A stretch of DNA of 64,000 nt from Neisseria lisongii (GTDB lineage: Bacteria; Pseudomonadota; Gammaproteobacteria; Burkholderiales; Neisseriaceae): NCBI RefSeq assembly GCF_028463985.1, contig NZ_CP116766.1, forward strand, positions 558,001 to 622,000. The letters run 5' to 3'. Below, piece by piece: positions 25,059 through 32,880 of this stretch (position 1 is its first letter; each line of letters starts with the position of its first letter). The notes beneath the pieces were generated by a model. The model was not told where the DNA came from and searched no databases. It saw only the letters and a program-made list of their open reading frames with translations. Position numbers and translations under genes: made by a program.

Positions 25059-25750
25059 GCGTGATCGGTATAAGGGTTGCAAAAATCGGTCTGACCTGCC
25101 CACATCTGTTTTGCCCACTGCAATGCGCCCCAATAATCGCCGTTTTGTCCGGCGGGGTTGCGGCGTTCGAGCGTCCAACCGTTGCCTGCTTCAATCAGAG
25201 CGGCGACGGCATAGGGAAACGGCGCACGGCGGCAAGCGACGGGAATATCGTTTGCCAAAGGGTAATCGACCGCCAATACCAACACCCGGTCGCAGCCTTC
25301 TTCCAGCATGGCTGCGGCTTCGAGAAATGCCAGTTCCCAGCCGCTTTCACGGGCGGCAAGGGCGGTGTGTTCGCTGGTGTCGCCCTGCAGCATCGACCAT
25401 TGGCCGACCAGCGCATTATGCACCGACAGCCCGAACGAGGTCGGCGACACGCTGTGTTCTTTCAGCAGGGTTTGCCATAAATCGAAACTGCGGTTGAGTT
25501 CGCCGTCGTGCGACACCAAAACAGTCGGACAATGCACGCCTTCCGTTACCTGATGGGCTGCATCAAACATCAGGCGTGCCGCCGGACTCAAACGCCGCCG
25601 CTGGATAGCGGGTAAAAACGCCAAATCGGGGCGGCTTTCGGGCAAGGTGGCGGCATCAAGTTCACCCTTCGCCCAAGCCTGCCAGTGTTCGGGCGTATTC
25701 AGGCGGGCGGAAGCGGCATGCCAGCGGGTAATTCGGAAAGAAATGCTCAT
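25034..25750 (-). CDS. Beta-ketoacyl synthase-like chain-length factor (ApeC-like)
   Basis: This 238-residue protein resembles only the N-terminal half of a ketosynthase (ketoacyl-synt_2 type). At the site expected for the nucleophilic Cys it reads FGLSVHNALVGQ, with no cysteine, so it should be catalytically inactive. In aryl polyene pathways such short partners form heterodimers with the active ketosynthase and set chain length. It is the second gene of the leftward operon and overlaps the acyltransferase start. Its C-terminus ends in WQWHTTP. Confidence 0.85.
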   Translation of the reverse strand: MSISFRITRWHAASARLNTPEHWQAWAKGELDAATLPESRPDLAFLPAIQRRRLSPAARLMFDAAHQVTEGVHCPTVLVSHDGELNRSFDLWQTLLKEHSVSPTSFGLSVHNALVGQWSMLQGDTSEHTALAARESGWELAFLEAAAMLEEGCDRVLVLAVDYPLANDIPVACRRAPFPYAVAALIEAGNGWTLERRNPAGQNGDYWGALQWAKQMWAGQTDFCNPYTDHAWQWHTTP

Positions 25751-25862
25751 TGTGCTAATAAAAGTGATAAACGGTTAGGATTATACCAGTTTGGTTAATT
25801 TTGTTTAAGTATAGCGGATTCAATCCAAACCGGTACAGCCTTGCTGCATGAATCTGCATGAT

Positions 25863-26513
25863 TTATGGTTGAGCGGCATTGGGAAAACAGACAAGGCCGT
25901 CTGAAAACGTGCAATATTGTTGCGGCAACTGCTCTGCCCATGCGCCGAAGCCGTGGAAACGGTAGTCGGCGGCATCTTTGTGAACGCAGGCAAGCAGAAA
26001 ACAATCGAGCAGCCAAACACTTCCCTGCCAATCCGTTTGCCCGCCCGCCTGCAGCAGCCAGCGGCGCTTGCGGTAACGCAGACCGACTGCGGCCAAGTCC
26101 GCCCATTCGCCGTTGGCGGCTTTAATCAGTGCTTCTTTCAAACACCACAATACATGATAATTTTCAGGGCTGTTGCTGTGCAGTTGCAGCCAGTGTTGCT
26201 CGTCGGCGTGCAGAATATCGTGCCATGCGGCAAAATTTCTCGGTTTGACTTGTTCCAAGTCCACACCGATTTGATTTGGAACATTGCAGGTAAGGTAAAC
26301 GGCGCAGCCGTTGCTGTGGCTCAACACGCCGTCTGAAAGTGTGTGCTGTTGCCGTATGGCGGCTTTCAGCGCACGGCTGACCAGCCAGTCGGTTTGTCGG
26401 GATAATATTGGATGTTGCTGCAGGCGCAGCAAATCGTTGCCATCGAGCGTATCGGGGCGGTAGCGGCCGGCGAGGTCGGGACCGGCATAATAAAAATCTA
26501 AAATATTCCGCAT
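25863..26513 (-). CDS. 4'-phosphopantetheinyl transferase (Sfp/AcpT type)
   Basis: The protein has 216 residues. The PPTase signature IGVDLEQ (near residues 80-86) and WCLKEALIKAANG (near 122-134) hold the Mg2+-binding Asp and Glu residues and the catalytic Lys. It should convert the three ACPs of this locus to holo form. The ATG at 26511-26513 was chosen; a longer frame to 26606 would run into the intergenic promoter region. It is the first gene of the leftward operon and diverges from 26844. Confidence 0.9.
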   Translation of the reverse strand: MRNILDFYYAGPDLAGRYRPDTLDGNDLLRLQQHPILSRQTDWLVSRALKAAIRQQHTLSDGVLSHSNGCAVYLTCNVPNQIGVDLEQVKPRNFAAWHDILHADEQHWLQLHSNSPENYHVLWCLKEALIKAANGEWADLAAVGLRYRKRRWLLQAGGQTDWQGSVWLLDCFLLACVHKDAADYRFHGFGAWAEQLPQQYCTFSDGLVCFPNAAQP

Positions 26514-26843
26514 ATTTTTACCATATCGGTAAGTGATACGATTATAATGAAGTGTCTTATTTGAGAAGGCAACAGAATTTACAGCAAAAACCGAGTGGAA
26601 CAACACAGAAATCTACAGCACCGCCTTGTGTCTTTCTGTGTTATAGCGGGTTCACTTCAAAAGATTACGGCGTTGGCTCACCTTGCCGTACTACCTGTAC
26701 TGTCTGCGGCTCGCCGCCTTGTCCTCTTTTGAATTAAACCCACTGATTTTATGCCTCTTCCATGCGGCTCTGTTGCGCCGCTTGATTGGGAAAAACAACG
26801 TTTTTGCTGTATGTGAAACTATTTTGATTATAGGAGAGAAACC
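26514..26843. other. Divergent promoter region of the APE locus
   Basis: About 330 bases between two divergent genes. It contains a 106-bp Correia-like element (26642-26747) and AT-rich runs next to each start. The rightward lipoprotein gene has a strong Shine-Dalgarno, AGGAGA, at 26831-26836. I see no clear paired -35/-10 of high quality for either direction. Confidence 0.6.
26642..26747. mobile_element. Correia repeat enclosed element (CREE), 106-bp type
   Basis: The left end TATAGCGGGTT is close to the Correia terminus TATAGTGGATT, and the right end AAACCCACTGA is a degraded inverse. The inner parts ACGGCGTTGGCTCACCTTGCCG and GCGGCTCGCCGCCTTGTCC match the classic CREE body. A length near 106 falls in the short class (104-108). 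CREEs are neisserial MITEs that may carry promoters or RNase III sites, so this one could affect the divergent APE and lipoprotein transcripts. Confidence 0.75.
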
Positions 26844-27386
26844 ATGTTGATCCAAAAAATGCTTCCGTTGGCGGCCGTTGCCGTTTTGGGTTTGAGCGCC
26901 TGTCAGAGCAATTCACAACCGTCTCAAGCGGATAATGCTTCCGCTCAACCTGCTGCAAAAACTGCTGCGGGCAAATCTTCCGCAGGTGTTGGCAACTGTA
27001 CCCTGATTCAGGGCGATACCGCCGGTGCCGGCCGCAAAGTGGTGTACCGCTGCAACGGCCAAGCCGTATTGCGTTCTTCCCAAGCTCAAGCGCTGCTCGA
27101 CAGCAACGTACCGATTTCGTTCGGCGCTTCAGGCGCAGCCCTGAAGGCCGGTCTGATTACCCGTCAGGCGGCCAACCGTGTCGGCCATACTGATGAAGAG
27201 ACCTGCGAACGTGCCTTCATCAATGCAGCGAAAAAATTCCAAGCCGTTACCCTGCAACACGGCGGCCGTCGAGTGAGCAATTTCTACAGCTATTACGACC
27301 GTAAACCGTTGCGCGGCGGCCAATACGAATGTGAAGTCGGCACATTCCACGGCCGTGTCGTGATGAAAGGCGACATCGCCCGCTGA
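26844..27386 (+). CDS. Predicted outer-membrane lipoprotein, function unknown
   Basis: The protein has 180 residues. A lipobox LSAC places the lipidated Cys at about residue 20 after a signal sequence. A low-complexity Ser/Ala/Gln linker (about 22-50) follows, then a compact domain with four cysteines (about 51, 69, 120 and 161) that could form disulphides. I know no family. It has a strong ribosome-binding site. It lies at the centre of the divergent APE locus but is separated from the rightward APE operon by 350 bases, so it may be unrelated to the pigment. Confidence 0.78.
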   Translation: MLIQKMLPLAAVAVLGLSACQSNSQPSQADNASAQPAAKTAAGKSSAGVGNCTLIQGDTAGAGRKVVYRCNGQAVLRSSQAQALLDSNVPISFGASGAALKAGLITRQAANRVGHTDEETCERAFINAAKKFQAVTLQHGGRRVSNFYSYYDRKPLRGGQYECEVGTFHGRVVMKGDIAR

Positions 27387-27736
27387 TTCTGCATATAGCG
27401 AAAGCTGCTTTTTTCTGAAAAACGGGCTGCGCTATATGGGAAATCTGGCATTTCCGCCATACAGCCCGAACCACTTTGCCTCCGTTTTATCTTCGGCGGC
27501 GATTGGTTCGGGCTGTCCGCCATATTTCAAAGAAATTGCAGACAAACCGCCTGATGCCGTCTGAAAATGAACGAAGTGAATTTCAGCGAAGCTAAAATGA
27601 GTAAAGCGAGTTTCAGCGAAGCTAAAATGAGCGAAGTGAATTTCAGCAAAGCTAAAACAATAAAAAGTAAGTTTCAGCGAAGCGAAAACCGCAGATTTCG
27701 TTCAAACAAATCAGGCCGGAGTGGGACAGTCAAATC
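27387..27736. other. Intergenic region with hairpins and a repeat array
   Basis: No credible gene. Perfect 13-bp arms ACAGCCCGAACCA (27461-27473) and TGGTTCGGGCTGT (27504-27516), each next to CCGCCATA, form a large hairpin. Before it, CATATAGCG and CGCTATATG form another. From 27564 lies an array of 30-bp repeats. A 60-codon open frame over the array is only repeat sequence. Confidence 0.6.
27564..27684 (+). repeat. Tandem array of a DUS-linked 30-bp repeat (about four units)
   Basis: Units AAAATGA-ACGAAGTGAA-TTTCAGCGAAGCT at 27564, 27594 and 27624 are nearly identical; a fourth (about 27654-27684) is diverged. An uptake sequence (GCCGTCTGAA) abuts the first unit. The same unit occurs at 20920, 56994 and 60651. 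Confidence 0.85.
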
Positions 27737-28159
27737 ATGCAAATCATGAACAAACCTTTTCTATATGCACTGTGTCTGTGTGTCTTGAGCGCCTGTGCCG
27801 GATTTCGTGCGCAGGATTTGCCCGAATTGCCGCCGCAGCAGGCGCTGTGGTTTCAAGTGGACAAATTAGACACTCAGGGCAATACCGTGCAAACCAGCCT
27901 GTTGAGCGTACAGGGCAGTGAAGACGGCTCAAGCCGCTGGGTGATGACCGATGCGTTCGGTGCGCCGCAGGCAAGGCTGTCGGCAAACAGTCGGGGCTGG
28001 CAGGCAGACGGTTTTGCACCGCCGAACCGGGCGGCGAAAAAACTGTTTACGGCAATGTTCCCGCTGTTGAAACAGGATTTCAGACGGCCTCAAACCATAC
28101 ATTCCGATCCGAACCACAGCTGGCGGATTACGCCGATTGCCGATCCGGAAGGAGCATAA
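27737..28159 (+). CDS. DUF3261-type lipoprotein of the aryl polyene cluster (ApeN-like)
   Basis: The protein has 140 residues. A signal sequence ends in the lipobox LSAC (Cys near residue 20). The first or fourth codon may be the start (27737 or 27746). The remaining sequence is a small beta-rich domain. A lipoprotein directly before the ketosynthase-dehydratase-reductase-ketosynthase series is typical of aryl polyene clusters and is thought to act in export at the outer membrane. The stop is followed at once by the next start (28160). Confidence 0.78.
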   Translation: MQIMNKPFLYALCLCVLSACAGFRAQDLPELPPQQALWFQVDKLDTQGNTVQTSLLSVQGSEDGSSRWVMTDAFGAPQARLSANSRGWQADGFAPPNRAAKKLFTAMFPLLKQDFRRPQTIHSDPNHSWRITPIADPEGA

Positions 28160-29365
28160 ATGCCGATTTATCTACAACAACCTGCGATGATTTCCGCCGC
28201 CGGCTGCGGTATGGAAGCGCATATCCGGGCCTTGCTCAATCCGCCGGCGCAGACGCTGCTGCAAACCAACGATACGTGGGTGCAGGGAAAAAATTTTGCC
28301 TTTGGCGCAGTACGGGAAACCTTGCGCCCGTTTGCCGAACACACCGCCGCCGCCCACCGCAGCCGCAACAACCAATTATTGTGGCACGCCTTGGAACAAA
28401 TCGAGCCGCAGATTATGCAGGCGAAACAGGTTTACGGAGCGGAACGCATTGCCGTGATTATCGGTACATCGGTCAGCGGCGCAGATGAAAATATTCCGCT
28501 TTTCCGGCAGCTTGCCTACGGTGAAACGCCTACTGTTGCGTTTAACCAACAGGCGCAGCTGCATTCCGATCCTGCTGATTTTATCCGGCAGGTGTACGGT
28601 CTGTCAGGCTTGGCATATGGCGTTTCAACGGCGTGTACTTCGGGCGCACGGGCGTTAATCAGTGCCGCCAGATTGTTGAACGCAGGCGTATGCGATGCCG
28701 TGATTTGCGGCGGGGTCGATACCCTGTCGCCACTGACGATTAACGGTTTTCATGCTTTGGAAGTACTTTCAGACGGCCTAGCCAATCCGTTTTCCGCCAA
28801 CCGCAACGGCATCAATATCGGCGAAGCGGCGGCGGTGTTTGTGGCGACACGGGACAAGCAGCCCGACAGTTTGCCGCTCTTGGGCTATGGCGCAAGCAGC
28901 GACGCTTATCATATGTCGTCGCCGCACCCTGACGGCGTGGGCGCAATCGCCGCCTTCAAACAGTCTTTACAGCACGCCGCTTTAAACCCCGATCAAATCG
29001 CTTGGATTAATGCCCACGGCACGGGAACTCGCCATAACGACCGCATGGAGAGCCGTGCTGTTGCCGAAGTATTCGGTATGCAGACGGCGGTAACTTCAAC
29101 CAAACCGCTGACCGGACATACGCTAGGTGCAGCGGGGGCGTTGGAGGCGGCATTTTTATGGGCGGTGGTGTCCCGAAAATGGAATGAGGGCGGAATATTG
29201 CCGCCGCAGTTGTGGGACGGCGTTCGTGACGAAGAATTGCCTGAAATCATGTTGAGCGACACCGGCAGCTGCTGGCCCGCAGGCCGGCGTATCGGTGCCA
29301 GCAGTTCGTTTGCTTTCGGCGGCAACAATGCCGTGTTGATTATAGGAGAAGAGGCCGATGCCTGA
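28160..29365 (+). CDS. Beta-ketoacyl-ACP synthase, ApeO-like
   Basis: The protein has 401 residues. It is a type II ketosynthase with the full triad: Cys159 in STACTSG, His286 in NAHGTGT and His320 in TGHTLGAAG. The AMP ligase/ACP proteins of the divergent operon supply its substrates; it would extend the aryl starter with malonyl-ACP in partnership with the chain-length factor. It overlaps the dehydratase gene by 8 bases. An uptake sequence is used inside the coding region (LSDGLA). Confidence 0.9.
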   Translation: MPIYLQQPAMISAAGCGMEAHIRALLNPPAQTLLQTNDTWVQGKNFAFGAVRETLRPFAEHTAAAHRSRNNQLLWHALEQIEPQIMQAKQVYGAERIAVIIGTSVSGADENIPLFRQLAYGETPTVAFNQQAQLHSDPADFIRQVYGLSGLAYGVSTACTSGARALISAARLLNAGVCDAVICGGVDTLSPLTINGFHALEVLSDGLANPFSANRNGINIGEAAAVFVATRDKQPDSLPLLGYGASSDAYHMSSPHPDGVGAIAAFKQSLQHAALNPDQIAWINAHGTGTRHNDRMESRAVAEVFGMQTAVTSTKPLTGHTLGAAGALEAAFLWAVVSRKWNEGGILPPQLWDGVRDEELPEIMLSDTGSCWPAGRRIGASSSFAFGGNNAVLIIGEEADA

Positions 29366-29849
29366 ATGCCCGATTATATCGCCCGAACGCCTGTTGCCGC
29401 ACAGCGGAAAAATGATGCTGTTGGAGCGGGTGGTGTCGTATGACGAACACAGCCTGCTCGCCCATGCCGAGATTACGTCCGACCATATTCTGTTGCCCGA
29501 CGGTGCGCAGGCCTTGCCTGCTTATCTGGCGGCGGAAATCATGGCGCAGGGCATAGGCGCATGGGCGGGGGCGCACGCTTTGGATAAGGGCGAAGCAGTG
29601 CGTTTGGGCTTTTTGCTCGGTTCGAGAAAACTGATTTTCAGACGGCCTGATATTCCGGTCGGCACCAAGCTCGCAGTTTGGGTGCAACAATCGTGGCAGG
29701 ACGATTCGGGCATGGGCGTATTCGATTGCGAACTGCGCTGCAGAGAGCCGTTGGACGATTTGGCGGCGGATACTGTATTGGTCAGCGGCGCAATGAATGT
29801 GTATGCGCCCAAGCATGAAGCAGATTTAAATCAATTATTGGCATCATAA
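29358..29849 (+). CDS. ApeP-like hot-dog dehydratase
   Basis: The protein has 163 residues with the hot-dog fold of ApeP-family 3-hydroxyacyl-ACP dehydratases. PHSGKMMLLERVV (about residues 14-26) includes the active-site His region and AYLAAEIMAQGIGAW (about 55-69) the central helix. It pairs with the ApeI-like domain of the ligase fusion, since two dehydratase partners are needed in aryl polyene synthesis. It overlaps the preceding ketosynthase and is followed by a DUS pair before the reductase gene. Confidence 0.88.
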   Translation: MPECPIISPERLLPHSGKMMLLERVVSYDEHSLLAHAEITSDHILLPDGAQALPAYLAAEIMAQGIGAWAGAHALDKGEAVRLGFLLGSRKLIFRRPDIPVGTKLAVWVQQSWQDDSGMGVFDCELRCREPLDDLAADTVLVSGAMNVYAPKHEADLNQLLAS

Positions 29850-29935
29850 AACCGGCCTGCAGTGTGGCAGGCAAAGTGAAATCGAATGCCGTCTGAAAAC
29901 CGTATTTTCAGACGGCATCGGCAGAGGACAAGGAT

Positions 29936-30673
29936 ATGACAAGCAGCAAACCAAGCATTTTAATCACCGGCTCAAACCGGGGCATCGGTAAAGCAGCGGC
30001 GCTGGCGCTGGCGGAAGACGGTTACGATATCGTGGTGCATTGCCGCAGCCGCCGTGACGAAGCAGAAGCAGTTGCCGAAACGCTGAAAGCCTTGGGCAGC
30101 AACAGCCGGATTTTGCAGTTTGACGTTGCCGACCGTGCCGCCTGTCGTGAAATTCTCACCGCAGACATCGAGCAGCACGGCGCTTATTACGGCGTGGTGC
30201 TGAATGCGGGATTGACACGGGACAACGCCTTTCCCGCTTTGAGCGATGAAGATTGGGACGGCGTATTGCGTACCAATCTCGACGGTTTTTACAATGTATT
30301 GCACCCGGTAATGATGCCGATGATCCGCCGCCGTGCGGCAGGGCGGATTGTGTGCGTGGCATCGGTGTCGGGGCTGATCGGCAATCGGGGGCAGGTGAAT
30401 TACAGCGCTTCCAAAGCCGGTATTATCGGTGCCGCAAAAGCCTTGGCGCTGGAGTTGGCAAAACGCAAAATCACGGTAAACTGCGTTGCCCCCGGTTTAA
30501 TTGATACCGATATGATTGACGACAATATTCCGGTGGAAGAAATCCTGAAAATGATACCGGCGCAGCGTATGGGCAAACCCGAAGAAGTGGCGCACGCCAT
30601 ACGCTTTCTGATGAGTGAACAGGCAGCGTATATCACCCGCCAAGTGCTGGCCGTTAATGGCGGATTGTGCTGA
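29936..30673 (+). CDS. 3-ketoacyl-ACP reductase, FabG/ApeQ-like
   Basis: This 245-residue SDR enzyme has TGSNRGIGKAAALALA (NADPH loop, about residues 12-27), NAG at about 91-93, the catalytic Ser in SVSG and the YSASKAG Tyr-Lys motif near 157-163. It reduces the ketoacyl intermediate before dehydration. Its name and place between the ApeP-like and ApeR-like genes follow the usual cluster order. DUS hairpin sequence precedes the start and a further DUS follows the stop. Confidence 0.93.
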   Translation: MTSSKPSILITGSNRGIGKAAALALAEDGYDIVVHCRSRRDEAEAVAETLKALGSNSRILQFDVADRAACREILTADIEQHGAYYGVVLNAGLTRDNAFPALSDEDWDGVLRTNLDGFYNVLHPVMMPMIRRRAAGRIVCVASVSGLIGNRGQVNYSASKAGIIGAAKALALELAKRKITVNCVAPGLIDTDMIDDNIPVEEILKMIPAQRMGKPEEVAHAIRFLMSEQAAYITRQVLAVNGGLC

Positions 30674-30708
30674 ATCAGGCCGTCTGAAAATCAAGATAAA
30701 GGGAAAAT

Positions 30709-31944
30709 ATGCAGACAAAACGAGTTGTGATTACCGGCGTGGGCGCATTATCGGCATTCGGCCGGACATGGGCAGAGGTCAAAACCGCTTTGGCGGCCAA
30801 ACAAAGTGCCGTCCGCTTTATGCCCGAATATCAGGCATTCGGCGAATTGGAAGCCTATCTTGCCGCCCCGTTGGCCGAAGAATATACCGCCCCGAAGCAT
30901 TGGACGCGCAAACAGCTGCGCAGCATGGGTAAAGTGGCGCAATACTGCGTGGATGCCGCCGAACAGGCTTTGCAGCAGGCAGGATTATTAAACGACGAGT
31001 CGATTAAAGACGGCAGAATAGGCGTGGCGGCAGGCTCGTCCAGCGGCAGCCCGGCGGATATTTTAGATGTCGGCTTGCTGATGTCGCAGTTGCCCAACCG
31101 TTTTAATGCCAACACTTATGTGCGCATGATGCCGCATACCACCGCCGCCAACGTCGCCATTTTCTTCGGCCTAACCGGCCGGGTGATCCCCACATCTAGC
31201 GCCTGCACATCGGGCAGCCAAGGCATCGGCTATGCCTATGAAGCGATTAAATACGGCAAAATCCCCATGATGCTGGCAGGCGGTTCAGAAGAATTAAACG
31301 CTTCGCAAGTGGTGGTGTTTGACAGCCTGTATGCCGCCAGCCGACGCAATGAGCAGCCTGAAACCACGCCCCGCCCATACGACAGCAGTCGGGACGGCTT
31401 GGTCATCGGCGAGGGAGCGTGCATGATGGTTCTGGAAGAACTAGAACACGCCCTTGCCCGTGGGGCAAATATCATTGCCGAAATCGTGGGCTATGGTGCA
31501 AATTCAGACGGTAGCCACGTTACCCGCCCGCAAAAAGAAACGATGCAACGCTGTATGGAATTAGCGATCCAAGATGCGGGCATTCAGCCTGAACAAATCG
31601 GCTATGTCAACGGACACGGCACAGCAACGGAACAGGGCGATATTGCCGAAACCCAAGCGACTGAAGCGGTATTTGGTTCATCAATGCCGATCAGCTCGCA
31701 AAAAAGTTATTTAGGGCATACGCTCGGGGCGTGCGGGGCGTTGGAAAGTTGGTTCAGCATTGAAATGATGCGGGACGGCTGGTTCGCCCCAACCTTGAAT
31801 TTGGATAACATTGACGAACGTTGTGGCAAGCTGGACTACATTCGTGGCGACGGCAAACAGATTCAGACCGATTATGTGATGAATAACAACTTCGCTTTTG
31901 GCGGGGTAAATACGTCATTGATTTTCAAACGTTGGCAGGGCTAA
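30709..31944 (+). CDS. Beta-ketoacyl-ACP synthase, ApeR-like
   Basis: The protein has 411 residues and a complete triad: Cys166 in SSACTSG, His303 in NGHGTAT and His337 in LGHTLGA. It is a FabF-type ketosynthase that closes the core APE set. The 5' part has neisserial composition. From about 31440 onward codon use shifts towards that of the following low-GC block, so the gene may be a recombinant between two donors, with the junction inside it. The stop is one base from the DarA-like gene. Confidence 0.9.
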   Translation: MQTKRVVITGVGALSAFGRTWAEVKTALAAKQSAVRFMPEYQAFGELEAYLAAPLAEEYTAPKHWTRKQLRSMGKVAQYCVDAAEQALQQAGLLNDESIKDGRIGVAAGSSSGSPADILDVGLLMSQLPNRFNANTYVRMMPHTTAANVAIFFGLTGRVIPTSSACTSGSQGIGYAYEAIKYGKIPMMLAGGSEELNASQVVVFDSLYAASRRNEQPETTPRPYDSSRDGLVIGEGACMMVLEELEHALARGANIIAEIVGYGANSDGSHVTRPQKETMQRCMELAIQDAGIQPEQIGYVNGHGTATEQGDIAETQATEAVFGSSMPISSQKSYLGHTLGACGALESWFSIEMMRDGWFAPTLNLDNIDERCGKLDYIRGDGKQIQTDYVMNNNFAFGGVNTSLIFKRWQG

Positions 31945-31945
31945 G

Positions 31946-32857
31946 ATGAAAAAAATTCTGCTGGTGTCTTATTCTCAAACAGGGCAACTGACCCGCCTTG
32001 CACAATCGTTTATTTCGCCCCTGCAAAACAGAGCGGATATTTTGCTGGAACATTTGCCACTTAAACCACAGCAAGATTATCCGTTTCCGTGGTCGTTTCA
32101 ACGATTTTTCAACACCTTTCCTGAAACCGTGCATTTACAGCCTGAGCCATTGGCAGAGTTTGCTTTAGCACAGGAACAATACGATCTGGTTGTAATCGCC
32201 TACAGCGTTTGGTTTTTATCGCCATCGCAACCGATCACCGCTTTTTTACAAAGTGGGCAGGCTAAAAAAATCCTGAAAAATACGCCCGTTATCACCCTGA
32301 TCGGGTGTCGTAATATGTGGCTACAAGCCCAAGAAAAAATGAAAAAATTGCTGACGGACTGTCAGGCAAACCTGATCGGCAATGTGGTGAAAGTGGATCA
32401 ATGCAACGACTGGGCGAGCTTTATCACCACGCCTTTATGGATGCTCACTGGCAAAAAACAGGCGGTGAATTGGTTACCAACTGCGGGCATTGCGGAAGAA
32501 GACATCGCCGATATGCAACGTTTCGGCAAACAATTATTGCAATTTTTTGCACAAAACCGACCGCTTGATCGCACCTTATTTCAAGGAATGGGGGCGGTTA
32601 AAATTGATGAAAAACTGATGATGAGCGAAAAAGTCGGGGCAAGAAGTTTTCATATTTGGGGCAAAATCCTGATAAAGAGCGGGCGATTTTTTCCGAGTTT
32701 TCGCACCATAATGCTTTATGTGTATGTGGTGTTTTTAATTGCAATGATTTTAACCGTCGTGCCGATTTCAGCCTTGCTTAAACGCCTATTAAAACCCTTG
32801 ATACAGCATAAACTGGACAAGCAAAAACGTTATTTTGCCGAGCCAAGTGGGGAATAA
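31946..32857 (+). CDS. darA: Dialkylresorcinol condensing enzyme, DarA-like
   Basis: The protein has 303 residues. It begins KKILLVSYSQTGQLTRLAQ, a flavodoxin-like phosphate loop, and ends with a hydrophobic segment (about residues 262-290) and a basic tail. This fits the dialkylresorcinol condensing enzyme family (DarA), which acts with the ketosynthase DarB to make and aromatise dialkylresorcinols. A DarB-like gene lies 1.9 kb downstream, though an unrelated gene separates them. The low-GC composition begins here. It starts right after the ApeR-like stop. Confidence 0.82.
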   Translation: MKKILLVSYSQTGQLTRLAQSFISPLQNRADILLEHLPLKPQQDYPFPWSFQRFFNTFPETVHLQPEPLAEFALAQEQYDLVVIAYSVWFLSPSQPITAFLQSGQAKKILKNTPVITLIGCRNMWLQAQEKMKKLLTDCQANLIGNVVKVDQCNDWASFITTPLWMLTGKKQAVNWLPTAGIAEEDIADMQRFGKQLLQFFAQNRPLDRTLFQGMGAVKIDEKLMMSEKVGARSFHIWGKILIKSGRFFPSFRTIMLYVYVVFLIAMILTVVPISALLKRLLKPLIQHKLDKQKRYFAEPSGE

Positions 32858-32880
32858 AGTATTTTAGGAGTAAATAAAAA

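Noticed and set aside
27567..27749. 60-codon open frame with repeats of FSEAKM-like residues
   Set aside because: It is only the translation of the 30-bp non-coding repeat array; no ribosome-binding site or matching family.
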